Made by a program: the position numbers and the translations under genes
Assembly (NCBI GenBank): GCA_963782345.1
Contig: CAWAJF010000012.1
Span: 1-64,000 of the forward strand
Direction: 5' to 3'
From: DASUPK01 sp963782345
Lineage (GTDB): Bacteria; Actinomycetota; Thermoleophilia; Solirubrobacterales; 70-9
DNA length: 64,000 nt
Notes under the pieces: model-generated
Told to the model about the DNA's origin: nothing
The model's database searches: none
The model's input: only the letters and a program-made list of their open reading frames with translations
In this document: positions 33,669-42,194 of the stretch, piece after piece
Layout of the letters: every line of letters starts with the position of its first letter
How positions within the stretch are numbered: the first letter of the stretch is position 1

Positions 33669-35282
33669 GTGAGGATCGGCGAGGGGAGAGGAGTCGCGAT
33701 CGCCGGGGCGCTGGCCGCGCTGCTGGCGACGTCGGCAGCCTCGACCTTCGTTCCCGAGGCCGTCGCGCAGGGACCGAGCTACCCGGACGCGGTGGTCTTG
33801 GTCTCGGGATTCACCACCGTCACCCCGTTCACCACGCCGGATCCGGCCTGCAACGGCCAGGAGGGCGGGACCTGGGACCCAGCCACCGGGGTGGCGGCAG
33901 CCCTTAAGAGCCGCGGGTTCTCCGTGTTCACGGCACCCGTGAAGCACCTCAACGACCCAGAGGCCTTGCCCTGCCCCGGGAGCGGCACGCCGCTTCCCCC
34001 GCAGTCGGACTACATCGATTCGGGGGGCGACAACGACGCCAACGGCGCCGCCCTGGCGGGCTTTCTCGGCTTCCTGCGAGACAACTATGGCGTCGCGCGC
34101 GTGCAGCTCGTCGCTCACTCGGACGGCGGCAACTGGTCGCGCGCAGCGCTCACCCAGCGGTCTGCGTACTCCGGTCTCACCGTCGCGTCGCTGACCACCC
34201 TCGGCACTCCCTACACGGGATCGTTCGTGGCGGACCTCGCCGTCGAGATGCAGGGAAGCACCTGTGACTTCGCCGATCCCCTGGAGCAGGATCTCTGCAA
34301 CGCGCTCATCGGCGTCGTCGATCTGATCCTGAAGGACAAGGGGAGCGTCGCGACCCGCCAGCTCACCAACCACTACCTGACGAGTTGGAACCGGCAGCAG
34401 AGCATCGGCTCATGCCCGGTGACGACGATCGCGGGCACCTATGTCGACATCCCGCTGTTCGACTTCTCCTACTACGACCCCTCAGACGGCCTGGTGGGGG
34501 AGGCCAGTGGGCTCGCCGAGCGTTCGCTCGACGTCGCAACGCTCCGCTGGATCCCGGCGCCGAAGATCCCGAACCTCAACCCGGGAGGGACGTTCCCGGT
34601 CGTCCACTCCGAGTCGCTCAGCTTCCTGTCTCCGAACAACCTGCTGAACCAGCCGGTGATCTCGGACGACGTCGCCGGCATCGTCAACCGGACGCCCGCA
34701 GGCGGGCCGCCGTGCAATCCGCCTGCCGCCGCATCGGCTGCGACGGCGCGCGCCGCGGCTCGGAACGGCCATGCAGGGCCGAGGAAGGCCACGTCGATGC
34801 GGCTGCCGCTCCGGCTGCTCGAGGTCCCCTCGCGCCGGGGCGTCCTCCCGCGACCGGCCCTTTCGGATGCGATCGTGGTCAAAGGCGGCGTCAGGGTTCG
34901 CTGCGGTGGCCACCGCGTTCGCCCGAGCCCCCTGCTCGCCGACACGCGCCTTCGGGTCGTGCTCGGCGCGCGCTGCAAGGGCCCCGTCAGGGTCGTCTCG
35001 AAGCGCGGGAAGGGGAGGGGCGGGGCGCTGCTGCTCCGCAGCCATCCGCGGGACGTGGTTGTGCTGGCCGTGCGCGGTCGACGGGCTCGGATCCGGGTTC
35101 GGGGACCGGCGGTAAGAGACCTCCGGGTCACCGCCGCCGCCGGGCGGGGCAAGCGCCTCCTGCGCATCAACCGCGCGGGAGTGGCCAAGCTGCCTCGCAA
35201 GGGCGACCTGACGCTCCGGATCCACGCGCTCACCCAGCCCGGCTCACGGCAGGCGACTGCCAGCGCGGTAATCGCCCGTTAG
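33669..35282 (+). CDS. Secreted lipase/esterase-like alpha/beta hydrolase
   Basis: The 537-residue product begins at GTG 33669 (MRIGEGRGVAIAGALAALLA) with a signal peptide ending near AVAQG. It has DAVVLVSGFTTVTPFTTPDP, a long cysteine-containing loop, and the nucleophile motif RVQLVAHSDGGNWSRAAL, as in secreted class-2-type lipases. SSYYDPSDGLVGE-like residues (YYDPSDGLVGEASGL) and VVHSESLSFL provide Asp and His candidates. The last ~170 residues are Arg-rich and resemble the surface-attachment domains of other proteins here. It converges with a TetR gene, overlapping it by 4 bases. It follows the RDD gene by 17 bases, so the two could share a transcript. Confidence 0.75.
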   Translation: MRIGEGRGVAIAGALAALLATSAASTFVPEAVAQGPSYPDAVVLVSGFTTVTPFTTPDPACNGQEGGTWDPATGVAAALKSRGFSVFTAPVKHLNDPEALPCPGSGTPLPPQSDYIDSGGDNDANGAALAGFLGFLRDNYGVARVQLVAHSDGGNWSRAALTQRSAYSGLTVASLTTLGTPYTGSFVADLAVEMQGSTCDFADPLEQDLCNALIGVVDLILKDKGSVATRQLTNHYLTSWNRQQSIGSCPVTTIAGTYVDIPLFDFSYYDPSDGLVGEASGLAERSLDVATLRWIPAPKIPNLNPGGTFPVVHSESLSFLSPNNLLNQPVISDDVAGIVNRTPAGGPPCNPPAAASAATARAAARNGHAGPRKATSMRLPLRLLEVPSRRGVLPRPALSDAIVVKGGVRVRCGGHRVRPSPLLADTRLRVVLGARCKGPVRVVSKRGKGRGGALLLRSHPRDVVVLAVRGRRARIRVRGPAVRDLRVTAAAGRGKRLLRINRAGVAKLPRKGDLTLRIHALTQPGSRQATASAVIAR

Positions 35283-35899
35283 GAGGAGCCGGCGAGCGCA
35301 GGAGCGCCGGCTGACTCCACGAGGGCAGCGCTCAGCTCCACCGCATCGCCGTCATCGAGTCCCTGCTCACGGGTGAGCGAGCGCCAGGTGGAGAAGGCGA
35401 TGACGTGGCCGATCGCCGCCCTCAGCCGCTTGCGAGCGCGTCCGCGGGCCCTGCGATCTGCCATCAGCGTGTCGCGCGCGGCGGCCATGTACTCGTGGAA
35501 CGCTCCGAACGTCCGCCTGACGGACTCGTTCGTCGGCTCATCTCGAATCAGGTTCTCCATCATTCGCTCGGTGCGCCGCCAGTAGCCGTAGAGCTCATCG
35601 AGCGCCGTGCGCAGCCGCTCATCGGTGTCGTCGATCGCGGCCCACGCGGCGAGGTCGGGCGGAGGATTGTCCTGCGCCCAGTGTGCGCTGCATGCCTGGA
35701 ACAGTGCGTCTTCATCGGGAAAGTGGCGGTAGAGGGTGGAGCGGCGAACGCCGGCTAGCTCCGCGACCGCGCTCATCGTGGTGCGCGAGGGACCGACGGT
35801 TCCATGCAACTCGACCGCGCTCTCGGTGATGCGGCGCCGGGTCTCAGCCTCGAGCTGGGCGCGGCGCTTCTTGCGATATGGACGCTTTTGATCGGACAT
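35279..35899 (-). CDS. TetR-family regulator
   Basis: The 206-residue protein begins MSDQKRPYRKKRRAQLEAET and has the HTH TTMSAVAELAGVRRSTLYRH followed by FPDEDALFQACSAHW. The C-terminal domain (LRTALDELYGYWRRTERMME, AFHEYMAAARDTLMADRRAR) resembles the TetR_C family of actinobacteria. It is divergent from a cupin gene, and a palindrome in the -35/-10 spacer of the cupin promoter (35925-35935) is its likely site. The overlap of its stop with the lipase stop is convergent and probably without regulatory meaning. Confidence 0.85.
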   Translation of the reverse strand: MSDQKRPYRKKRRAQLEAETRRRITESAVELHGTVGPSRTTMSAVAELAGVRRSTLYRHFPDEDALFQACSAHWAQDNPPPDLAAWAAIDDTDERLRTALDELYGYWRRTERMMENLIRDEPTNESVRRTFGAFHEYMAAARDTLMADRRARGRARKRLRAAIGHVIAFSTWRSLTREQGLDDGDAVELSAALVESAGAPALAGSS

Positions 35900-35915
35900 T
35901 TGTGTCTGTCGAATC

Positions 35916-35946
35916 TTGACAGGTCGGTCAGACCGGTGTATATATT
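35916..35946 (+). promoter_or_regulatory. Cupin promoter with TetR operator in the spacer
   Basis: TTGACA at 35916-35921 and TATATA at 35939-35944 are 17 bases apart, an almost ideal vegetative promoter. The palindrome CGGTCAGACCG (35925-35935) lies entirely between them. A repressor bound there would block RNA polymerase; the divergent TetR is the obvious candidate. Confidence 0.75.
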
Positions 35947-35982
35947 CGCGCGACAGTAGCGTCTAATCAAAAGGAGAAGGAG

Positions 35983-36489
35983 ATGGAGACGACCAAGGCG
36001 AAGGTGGTTGGGCCCGGCGACGGCAAGGCCGGCTTTCTGGGGAGCATCGGCGTCAGGTTCATGATCGACGGAGCCGACACCGACGGCGACTTCTCACTCG
36101 TGGAGCACCCGATGTCGCCGCGGGCGCTGGCGGCGCCGCTGCATCGGCACACCCGAGAGGACGAATACACCTATGTGCTCGAGGGGAAGGTCGGGGCGCT
36201 GCTCGGGGACGAGGTCCTGGTCGCGGAGCCCGGCGACCTGGTGTTCAAGCCCCGCGACCAGTGGCACACGTTCTGGAACGCGGGAGATGCGCCGGCGAGG
36301 ATCCTGGAGATCATCGCGCCGGCCGGATTCGAGCGGTTCTTCGAGGAGCTGGTCGACATGGGTGGGGTCACGCAGGCCGACCCGGAGGTCCTGGGCGAGC
36401 TCTGCCAGCGCTACGAGCTGGAGATGGACCCCGACAGCATTCCCGGCCTGGTCGAGCGGTTCGACCTGGCCATCGGGGAGCCGCTCTAG
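35983..36489 (+). CDS. Cupin-domain protein
   Basis: The 168-residue product has the two cupin motifs: PLHRHTREDEYTYVLEGKVG (metal-binding His, His and Glu) and PGDLVFKPRDQWHTFWNAGD (second His). It should bind a divalent metal; members of this small-cupin group act as quercetinase-like dioxygenases, isomerases or storage/regulatory proteins. AAGGAGAAGGAG precedes ATG 35983. Its strong promoter carries a TetR site, so expression is probably switched on by a ligand of the neighbouring TetR. The C-terminal helical tail (VLGELCQRYELEMDPDSIPG) is longer than in minimal cupins. Confidence 0.85.
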   Translation: METTKAKVVGPGDGKAGFLGSIGVRFMIDGADTDGDFSLVEHPMSPRALAAPLHRHTREDEYTYVLEGKVGALLGDEVLVAEPGDLVFKPRDQWHTFWNAGDAPARILEIIAPAGFERFFEELVDMGGVTQADPEVLGELCQRYELEMDPDSIPGLVERFDLAIGEPL

Positions 36490-36779
36490 GGCTCGTCCAG
36501 CAACTCGTTCGCCTCGGACCACTTGCCGGGCGGGACGCGCAATGCGATGTCGCCGCGCCCGTACTCGTTCAGCGGGTGGTCCGAGGTGATCACCGCCTCA
36601 TGGCCGGCGTCGGTGAGCTGCTGGCGCCAGGCGCGCGCAGTCTCGAGGTCCTCGAAGTCGCGCACCACCTGCCAGTCGTCGTAGCTCGCGTCGCCGATCT
36701 TGAGCTCGTCGAGGCCGTCCGGATGGAGCGAGTTGTCGCCGACGCCGAAGAGCTCGCGGAACTTGTCGCCGACGCCCAT
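36486..36779 (-). CDS. Hypothetical protein (DUF2007-like)
   Basis: The 97-residue protein starts MGVGDKFRELFGVGDNSLHP and contains WQVVRDFEDLETARAWRQQL followed by TDAGHEAVITSDHPLNEYGR and IALRVPPGKWSEANELLDEP. The strand-helix-strand pattern with a helix recognising insertion of residues resembles DUF2007-type signal-transducing proteins, which is a tentative match. It overlaps the cupin gene convergently by four bases. The SDR gene lies just upstream on the same strand map-wise but is transcribed first, with 10 bases between them, so co-transcription is likely. Confidence 0.65.
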   Translation of the reverse strand: MGVGDKFRELFGVGDNSLHPDGLDELKIGDASYDDWQVVRDFEDLETARAWRQQLTDAGHEAVITSDHPLNEYGRGDIALRVPPGKWSEANELLDEP

Positions 36780-36789
36780 GCAGCGCAGC

Positions 36790-37608
36790 CTACGCGGTGG
36801 CCTGGATACCGGTGAGCTCGGCGGAGAGCTCGCGGAGCTGCCGGCGGGCCTCCGGGTCCTCGGCCTGCGGCTGCGGGGCGGACTCGCTGGTGCCGTCGAA
36901 GTAGTGCCCATTGACGCCGTCCAGCTCGGGGGAGGCGACCAGCCGCAGCGTCGCCTCGACCCCGTCCTCGAGGGGAGTCACCGGATCGATGCCCGCCCTG
37001 CGGACCATGTTGGTCGGCAGAAAGGTGCCGGGATGGAGGCAGTTGGCGGTGGCGCCCGAGCCCTCCAGCTCCTCGGCGAGGTCGAAGGTGAACATGACCA
37101 GCGCGAGCTTGCTCTGGGAATAGGCCTGGACGCCGCTGTAGCCACGCTCGAGCATGACGTCGCCGAAGTCGATGGGAGCCTGGCCCGCGGAGCTGACGTT
37201 CACGATCCGCGACGGCGCCGAGCTCCTGATCAGGGGCAGCAGCCGGCGGGTCAGGACGAACGGCGCGAGGTAGTTGACCTGGAAGGTGAGCTCGTATCCG
37301 TCCTCGCTTTCCTCGCGCGGGCCGGCGGTGCCTACGCCGGCATTGTTCACGAGCACGTCGATCCGGTCCTCGTCTGCCAGGTCGTCGGCAAGGGCGCGAA
37401 CCTCGTCGAGCGATGCGAGATCCGCCCGTCGCCATTCGAGCTCGCCGGTCGCTCGCGGCCCCAGCTCGTCCAGCAGCGCCTGCCCCTTCTGCTCGTTGCG
37501 CCCATGGAGGATGAGGCGGCCGCCCGTCGGGGCCAGCTCCGAGGCGAGAGCTTTCCCGAGGCCGTCCGTCGCCCCGGTGATCACGATCGTCCGCTGCCCG
37601 TCAGCCAT
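36790..37608 (-). CDS. SDR-family oxidoreductase (retinol dehydrogenase-like)
   Basis: The 272-residue product shows TIVITGATDGLGKALASELA (Rossmann TGxxxGxG), LILHGRNEQKG for NADP choice, DVLVNNAGVG, the catalytic Ser in RIVNVSSAGQAPIDF and the YxxxK in GVQAYSQSKLALVMF. This is the pattern of the retinol-dehydrogenase/WW-oxidoreductase-like branch. Substrate unknown. It is followed 10 bases later by a small DUF2007-like gene and preceded by the cyclophilin gene with about 30 bases between. Length is normal and the frame intact. Confidence 0.88.
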   Translation of the reverse strand: MADGQRTIVITGATDGLGKALASELAPTGGRLILHGRNEQKGQALLDELGPRATGELEWRRADLASLDEVRALADDLADEDRIDVLVNNAGVGTAGPREESEDGYELTFQVNYLAPFVLTRRLLPLIRSSAPSRIVNVSSAGQAPIDFGDVMLERGYSGVQAYSQSKLALVMFTFDLAEELEGSGATANCLHPGTFLPTNMVRRAGIDPVTPLEDGVEATLRLVASPELDGVNGHYFDGTSESAPQPQAEDPEARRQLRELSAELTGIQATA

Positions 37609-37637
37609 GCTTCCTGCCTTCCCCCGGCGCCAACCGG

Positions 37638-38123
37638 CTAATCGCTGAGTTCGACCCTTTCGATCTTCTGTGGCTGAGTGGGCCGATCGCCGGGACCCGT
37701 CTCGGTCCCCTCGATCGCGTCGACCGCGTCCATGCCGTCGGTGATCTCGCCGAAGACCGTGTGCTTGCCGTCCAGCCAGGGAGCGGCATCGGTGGTGACG
37801 ATGAAGAACTGAGAGCCGTTGGTGTTCGGGCCGGCGTTGGCCATCGCCAGCGCGCCGCGGACGATCTTGTGCTCGTTGAACTCGTCCTCGAAGGTGTAGC
37901 CGGGGCCGCCCGTCCCGGTTCCCTCGGGGTCGCCGCCCTGGATCATGAAGTCCTTGATCACGCGGTGGAAGATCAGGCCGTCGTAGAAGCCGTCGGCGGC
38001 GAGCTTGCGGAAGTTCTCGACGGTCTTGGGTGCGTCCTCGTCGAAGAACCGGATGGTGATCGCGCCGACGTTGGTGTGGAGGGTGGCCTGACTCACGCCT
38101 TCCACTCTAGCCATCGCCCCCAC
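37638..38123 (-). CDS. Peptidyl-prolyl cis-trans isomerase (cyclophilin)
   Basis: The product of about 161 residues has the cyclophilin core: TNVGAITIRFFDEDAPKTVE, the catalytic Arg in DGLIFHRVIKDFMIQGGDPE, then FEDEFNEHKIVRGALAMANA, NGSQFFIVTTDAAPWLDGKH and VFGEITDGMDAVDAIEG. It catalyses proline isomerisation in cytoplasmic protein folding. There is no signal peptide. The start could be ATG 38123, ATG 38114 or the later GTG before SQATLHT; the conserved fold begins at the last. It sits between the SDR gene and zwf on the same strand. Confidence 0.92.
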   Translation of the reverse strand: MGAMARVEGVSQATLHTNVGAITIRFFDEDAPKTVENFRKLAADGFYDGLIFHRVIKDFMIQGGDPEGTGTGGPGYTFEDEFNEHKIVRGALAMANAGPNTNGSQFFIVTTDAAPWLDGKHTVFGEITDGMDAVDAIEGTETGPGDRPTQPQKIERVELSD

Positions 38124-38169
38124 TGGGGCGCTTTAGCGGTGTATATCGCGGGAAAAGCGCCCCGCCGGG

Positions 38170-39621
38170 TTAGCCGGCGCCGATGCTCTCGAGCGGAGCC
38201 TCCGGGAGCCAGGGCCGGCGCCAGCCTCCGTACCCGTGCAGCAGGTTCGAGGCCCCCTCGGGTCCCCAGCTGCCCTTCCGGTAGGTCTCCAGGTCGCAGG
38301 GGTTGTCGAGCAGCGGCTGCACGATCCGCCAGGTCTCGAGCACGCTGTCCTCACGGGCGAAGCGCTGCTGGTCCCCAGCCAGGGCGTCGCCGAGCAGCCG
38401 CTCGTAGGGCCCGGGCTGTCCGCCGAACTGCTGCCGGAAGAGCAGATCGAGGTGCACCCGCCGCAGCGATTCCTCACCCGGTGCCTTGGCCTCGAGCAGG
38501 ATGCTCGTGCCGGGATCGGGGTCGATCCGGACGACGAACTCGTCGGTCGCCGGCGTTGGGCCCCCGCCGATGCCGATCGGTGGCGGGTTCTGGAGGATCA
38601 CCCGGACCTCGGTGACCTTCTCGGGAAGCTCCTTCCCCGCGCGGATGAAGAAGGGGACGCCTGACCAGCGCCAGTTCTGGATGTCGAGCCGCAGCGCGAC
38701 GAATGTCTCGGTGCTCGACTTCGGATCGACGCCCTCGACGTCTCGGTAGCCCTCGTACTGCCCGCGCACGTAGCGGCTGGGGTTGAGGTCCGGGATGGCC
38801 TTGAACATGTCCTGCTTCGCGTCGCGGATCGGATCCGGGTCGGCGCCCGCCGAGGGTGGCTCCATCGCCACGATGGCCAGCGTCTGAAGGAGGTGATTCT
38901 GGAAGACGTCGCGCAGACAGCCGACCGGGTCGTAGAAGCTGCCGCGGTCGTCAACGCCGAAGTCCTCGGCCATCGTGATCTGCACCGATTCGACGTAGCG
39001 GCGGTTCCAGATCGGCTCGAACATGGAGTTGGCGAAGCGCAGGTAGGTGATGTCCATCACCGGTTCCTTGCCCAGGAAGTGATCGATCCGGTAGATCTGA
39101 TCCTCAACCAGGACCTCGTGGATCTGGTCATTCAGCTCGACGGCGGAGGCGAGGTCGTGCCCGAAGGGCTTCTCGATCACCACCCGCGCTCCGTCGGTCA
39201 GGCCCGCGCTGCCGAGGTGCTCGACCACTCTCGAGAACAGGAACGGCGGGATCTCCAGATAGAAGACCGGGTGCTTCGCGAAGGAGAGGTCCTTCTTCAG
39301 GCGTTCGTAGGTGCCCTTCTCGGCGTAGTCGCCCTGGACGTAGGAGAGTCTGTCGGTGAACTTCGCGAAGGCGTCCTCGTCGATGTCGTCGGTGCCCTCC
39401 TCGGCCGTCCCCTGAATCGACTCTCGCGCGTGCCGATGGAGGTCCTCGTCGGACCAGTCGTTGCGGGCGACCCCGATCACCGGCACGTCGAGGGTCCCGT
39501 TCGCGCACAGCCGGTAGAGCGCCTTGAAGGTCATCTTCTTCGCCAGATCGCCGGTGATCCCGAAGATCACCAGCGCGTCGGCGGGTGGGCCGATCTTTCT
39601 GCCGTCGGTTGCCTGCGCCAC
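38170..39621 (-). CDS. zwf: Glucose-6-phosphate dehydrogenase
   Basis: The 483-residue protein has the NADP site LVIFGITGDLAKKMTFKALY, the substrate motif EKPFGHDLASAVELND, and the catalytic IYRIDHFLGKEPVMDI. The C-terminal domain includes NWRWSGVPFFIRAGKELPEK and ends TYRKGSWGPEGASNLLHGYG. It oxidises glucose 6-phosphate to 6-phosphogluconolactone, the first step of the oxidative pentose phosphate pathway. It is divergent from gnd with 57 bases between starts, so the two oxidative steps share a control region. A second, more distant copy lies at 56040. The usual actinobacterial partner opcA is not adjacent. Confidence 0.96.
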   Translation of the reverse strand: MAQATDGRKIGPPADALVIFGITGDLAKKMTFKALYRLCANGTLDVPVIGVARNDWSDEDLHRHARESIQGTAEEGTDDIDEDAFAKFTDRLSYVQGDYAEKGTYERLKKDLSFAKHPVFYLEIPPFLFSRVVEHLGSAGLTDGARVVIEKPFGHDLASAVELNDQIHEVLVEDQIYRIDHFLGKEPVMDITYLRFANSMFEPIWNRRYVESVQITMAEDFGVDDRGSFYDPVGCLRDVFQNHLLQTLAIVAMEPPSAGADPDPIRDAKQDMFKAIPDLNPSRYVRGQYEGYRDVEGVDPKSSTETFVALRLDIQNWRWSGVPFFIRAGKELPEKVTEVRVILQNPPPIGIGGGPTPATDEFVVRIDPDPGTSILLEAKAPGEESLRRVHLDLLFRQQFGGQPGPYERLLGDALAGDQQRFAREDSVLETWRIVQPLLDNPCDLETYRKGSWGPEGASNLLHGYGGWRRPWLPEAPLESIGAG

Positions 39622-39678
39622 GTCGGCAACCTACTGGACGGGCGTAGCATGCTCGCGTCAACCACGGAGGAGAACGCG

Positions 39679-40698
39679 ATGGCTCAGTTGGGAATGGTCG
39701 GCCTCGGCAGGATGGGAGCGAACATCGTCCGGCGATTGATGCGGGACGGCCACGACTGCGTCGTCTACGACGTCAACCCCGACCCGATCAAGGAGCTGGC
39801 GGGGGAGGGGGCCACCGGCGCGTCGTCGCTCGAGGAGCTCGCGGAGAAGCTTGACGCCCCCCGGGCGGTCTGGGTCATGGTCCCGGCCGGTGAGATCACC
39901 GAGAGCACCGTGAAGGAGGTCGCCGCGGTGCTCGACAAGGGCGACGCGATCATCGACGGCGGCAACTCCTACTACCGCGACGACATTCGCCGATCGCAGA
40001 TGGTCGGCGAGCAGGGCATCGACTACATCGACTGCGGGACCAGCGGCGGGGTCTTCGGCCTCGATCGCGGCTACTGCCTGATGATCGGCGGGCCGGACGC
40101 GGCGGTGGAGCGGCTCGACCCGATCTTCGCGACCGTGGCGCCCGGGGTGGAGTCGGCCGAGCGGACGCCCGGCCGCAGCGGCGATCCCGACGCGGCCGAG
40201 AACGGCTACCTGCACTGCGGGCCGAGCGGCGCGGGACATTTCGTGAAGATGGTCCACAACGGGATCGAGTACGGCGTGATGGCGGCCTACGCCGAGGGCC
40301 TCAACATCCTCAAGAACGCCAACGCGGGGAAGGTGAAGCGCGAGATGGACGCCGAGACCGCGCCCCTGGAGCATCCCGAGTACTACCAGTACGACCTGGA
40401 CATTCCGCAGGTCGCCGAGGTCTGGCGGCGCGGCAGCGTGATCGGCTCCTGGCTGCTCGACCTGACCGCAGCGTCGCTACAGGAGTCGCATGACCTGTCC
40501 GACTTCGAGGGCCGCGTCTCGGACTCGGGCGAGGGCCGCTGGACGTCGATCGCCGCGATCGAGGAGGGGGTGCCGGCCGCAGTCCTCACCACGGCGCTGT
40601 ACGAGCGCTTCGCGTCGCGTGACCTGGACGACTTCGCCGACCGCGTCCTCTCGGCGATGCGCTACCAGTTCGGCGGGCACAAGGAGAAGCCGAAGTGA
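39679..40698 (+). CDS. gnd: 6-phosphogluconate dehydrogenase, decarboxylating (short NAD-type)
   Basis: The 339-residue protein begins MAQLGMVGLGRMGANIVRRL (GxGxxG) and contains DAIIDGGNSYYRDDIRRSQM, YIDCGTSGGVFGLDRGYCLM, HCGPSGAGHFVKMVHNGIEY and a C-terminal helical domain. It converts 6-phosphogluconate to ribulose 5-phosphate and CO2. At about 340 residues it belongs to the short bacterial form (YqeC/GndA-like), which tends to prefer NAD. ACGGAGGAG lies before ATG 39679. It overlaps pgl by 4 bases, so lactonase and dehydrogenase are co-translated. Confidence 0.95.
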   Translation: MAQLGMVGLGRMGANIVRRLMRDGHDCVVYDVNPDPIKELAGEGATGASSLEELAEKLDAPRAVWVMVPAGEITESTVKEVAAVLDKGDAIIDGGNSYYRDDIRRSQMVGEQGIDYIDCGTSGGVFGLDRGYCLMIGGPDAAVERLDPIFATVAPGVESAERTPGRSGDPDAAENGYLHCGPSGAGHFVKMVHNGIEYGVMAAYAEGLNILKNANAGKVKREMDAETAPLEHPEYYQYDLDIPQVAEVWRRGSVIGSWLLDLTAASLQESHDLSDFEGRVSDSGEGRWTSIAAIEEGVPAAVLTTALYERFASRDLDDFADRVLSAMRYQFGGHKEKPK

Positions 40699-41384
40699 GC
40701 AGCGCTCATCGGCTCGAGGTCCTCGACACGCCCGAGGAGGTCCACCGGCGCGGCGCCGAGCTGCTCGCCGAGGCCGCCAAGCAGGCCGTCGCCGAGCGCG
40801 GCCGAGCGGAGCTGGCGGTGAGCGGCGGCAGCGATCCCTGGTCGATGTTCTCCCAGCTCGAGGACCTGTTCGGAGACTGGGACAAGACGGACATCTTTCA
40901 GGTGGACGAACGAGTCGCCCCGGCCGGATCGGAGGAGCGCAACCTGACCCACCTGATCGAGAGCCTCTCGATCGGCGCCCAGGGCAGCATCAAGCCGATG
41001 CCGGTCACCGACGACGATCTCGAGGCCGCCGCGGCGCGGTACGCCGAGTCCCTCCCCGAGCGCCTCGACATCGCCCACCTCGGGGTCGGCCCGGACGGGC
41101 ACACGGCGTCGCTCGTCCCCGGCGATCCCGTGCTCGACGTGACCGACAGGCGCGTCGCCGTCACCAGCGGCGAGTATCAGGGCGTGCGCCGGATGACGCT
41201 GACCTACCCGGAGATCGAGCGGGTCCGCAGCCTGCTCTGGGTCGTCACCGGGGAGTCGAAGGTGGACGCCCTCGCGAAGCTGATCGCCCAAAACCCCTCG
41301 ACGCCGTCGGGCCGGGTCCGCCCCGAAGGCGATTCGGTGATCCTGGCGGACCGCGCCGCCGCGCCCGACGGCGCCGGAGGCTGA
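40695..41384 (+). CDS. pgl: 6-phosphogluconolactonase
   Basis: The 229-residue protein shows AVSGGSDPWSMFSQLEDLFG, the FQVDERVAPAGSEERNLTHL motif and HLGVGPDGHTASLVPGDPVL, all typical of the NagB-fold lactonase of the DevB/SOL type. It hydrolyses 6-phosphogluconolactone made by Zwf. The GTG start overlaps the gnd stop (GTGA). The gene order gnd-pgl next to divergent zwf completes the oxidative branch. It converges with the DUF899 gene; 20 bases separate the two stops. Confidence 0.93.
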   Translation: MSSAHRLEVLDTPEEVHRRGAELLAEAAKQAVAERGRAELAVSGGSDPWSMFSQLEDLFGDWDKTDIFQVDERVAPAGSEERNLTHLIESLSIGAQGSIKPMPVTDDDLEAAAARYAESLPERLDIAHLGVGPDGHTASLVPGDPVLDVTDRRVAVTSGEYQGVRRMTLTYPEIERVRSLLWVVTGESKVDALAKLIAQNPSTPSGRVRPEGDSVILADRAAAPDGAGG

Positions 41385-41404
41385 CCGGAGCTGGTCATCG
41401 CGTC

Positions 41405-42133
41405 CTAGTAGGAGTCGTGGTACCTGAGCCAGAGCGGCTCGTCCGGCGACTCGTTCCGTCCCTTGGGCGTGCGGTCGAGCAGCGCGTAGTAGGACATCGC
41501 CGGTCCCTCCAGGCCACGCGACGTCGTCGTGTAGGTCCCGTAGACCTCGCCGTCGTCGAGCGCGAAGACGCTCAGTCCCGGGCCCTCGGCGACGTAGGCG
41601 GCGGCGTCTGTTCCGCACATCTCCGCGTTCTGCGTGACGGTCGCGGGGATGTTCCCGCTCTCGAGGAAGGGCTTGAGCTCCTCCTCGGTGTGGAAGTAGC
41701 CGAGGTCGCGGTGGAAGTCGGTCTCGGCCGAGACCCAGTCGAACTCCCAGCCCATCCGGTCGCGGAAGGCGAGCAGCTTCTCGACCGGGGCGCGTGACGA
41801 GCAGATCAGGGTCGTGTCGCGGGCGCCGAGGTGGGCCACCTGACCGCTGAGGCTGTCGGCGATCGAGGAGCAGACGGGGCAGCCGGTCTCGTAGCTGGGG
41901 CCGAACATGAAGTGGTAGATCATCAGCTGCGAGCGGCCGTCGAAGAGGTCGGCCAGCGACTTGGTCCCGTCCCCGGTCTCGAAGCTGTAGTCCCCCTCGA
42001 CCTTCATCCACGGCAGCTCCTGCCGTTTCTTCGTCAGCTCGTCATTGCGGCGGGTGAGCTCCTTCTCCTCGGCGAGCAGCTTCTCGCGCTCGGCCCTCCA
42101 CTCTTCTCGCGTCACGACACTGTGGTCCGGCAT
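41405..42133 (-). CDS. DUF899 family thioredoxin-like protein
   Basis: The 242-residue protein begins MPDHSVVTREEWRAEREKLL and has the DUF899 pattern: LPWMKVEGDYSFETGDGTKS, LMIYHFMFGPSYETGCPVCS, DTTLICSSRAPVEKLLAFRD and YHTYTTTSRGLEGP-like residues near the end. It has a thioredoxin-type fold with a CPVC motif whose role is unclear. Such genes often pair with ArsR and AHSA1-type genes, as here. It is divergent from the arsR gene with 52 bases between, sharing the operator at 42177-42194. Confidence 0.85.
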   Translation of the reverse strand: MPDHSVVTREEWRAEREKLLAEEKELTRRNDELTKKRQELPWMKVEGDYSFETGDGTKSLADLFDGRSQLMIYHFMFGPSYETGCPVCSSIADSLSGQVAHLGARDTTLICSSRAPVEKLLAFRDRMGWEFDWVSAETDFHRDLGYFHTEEELKPFLESGNIPATVTQNAEMCGTDAAAYVAEGPGLSVFALDDGEVYGTYTTTSRGLEGPAMSYYALLDRTPKGRNESPDEPLWLRYHDSY

Positions 42134-42170
42134 CAGGGTCCTCCTGTGGTCTGGTTCGACGTTCGCCCGC

Positions 42171-42194
42171 TATATAGTTAGCAAAATGGCTAAC
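42171..42194 (+). promoter_or_regulatory. arsR promoter and palindromic operator over the start codon
   Basis: TATATA at 42171-42176 is a good -10 box, placing transcription near 42183, three bases before ATG 42186. GTTAGC (42177-42182) and GCTAAC (42189-42194) form a perfect 6-bp inverted repeat with a 6-base spacer that covers the start codon. This suggests a near-leaderless, self-repressed arsR transcript and shared control of the divergent DUF899 gene. Confidence 0.7.
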
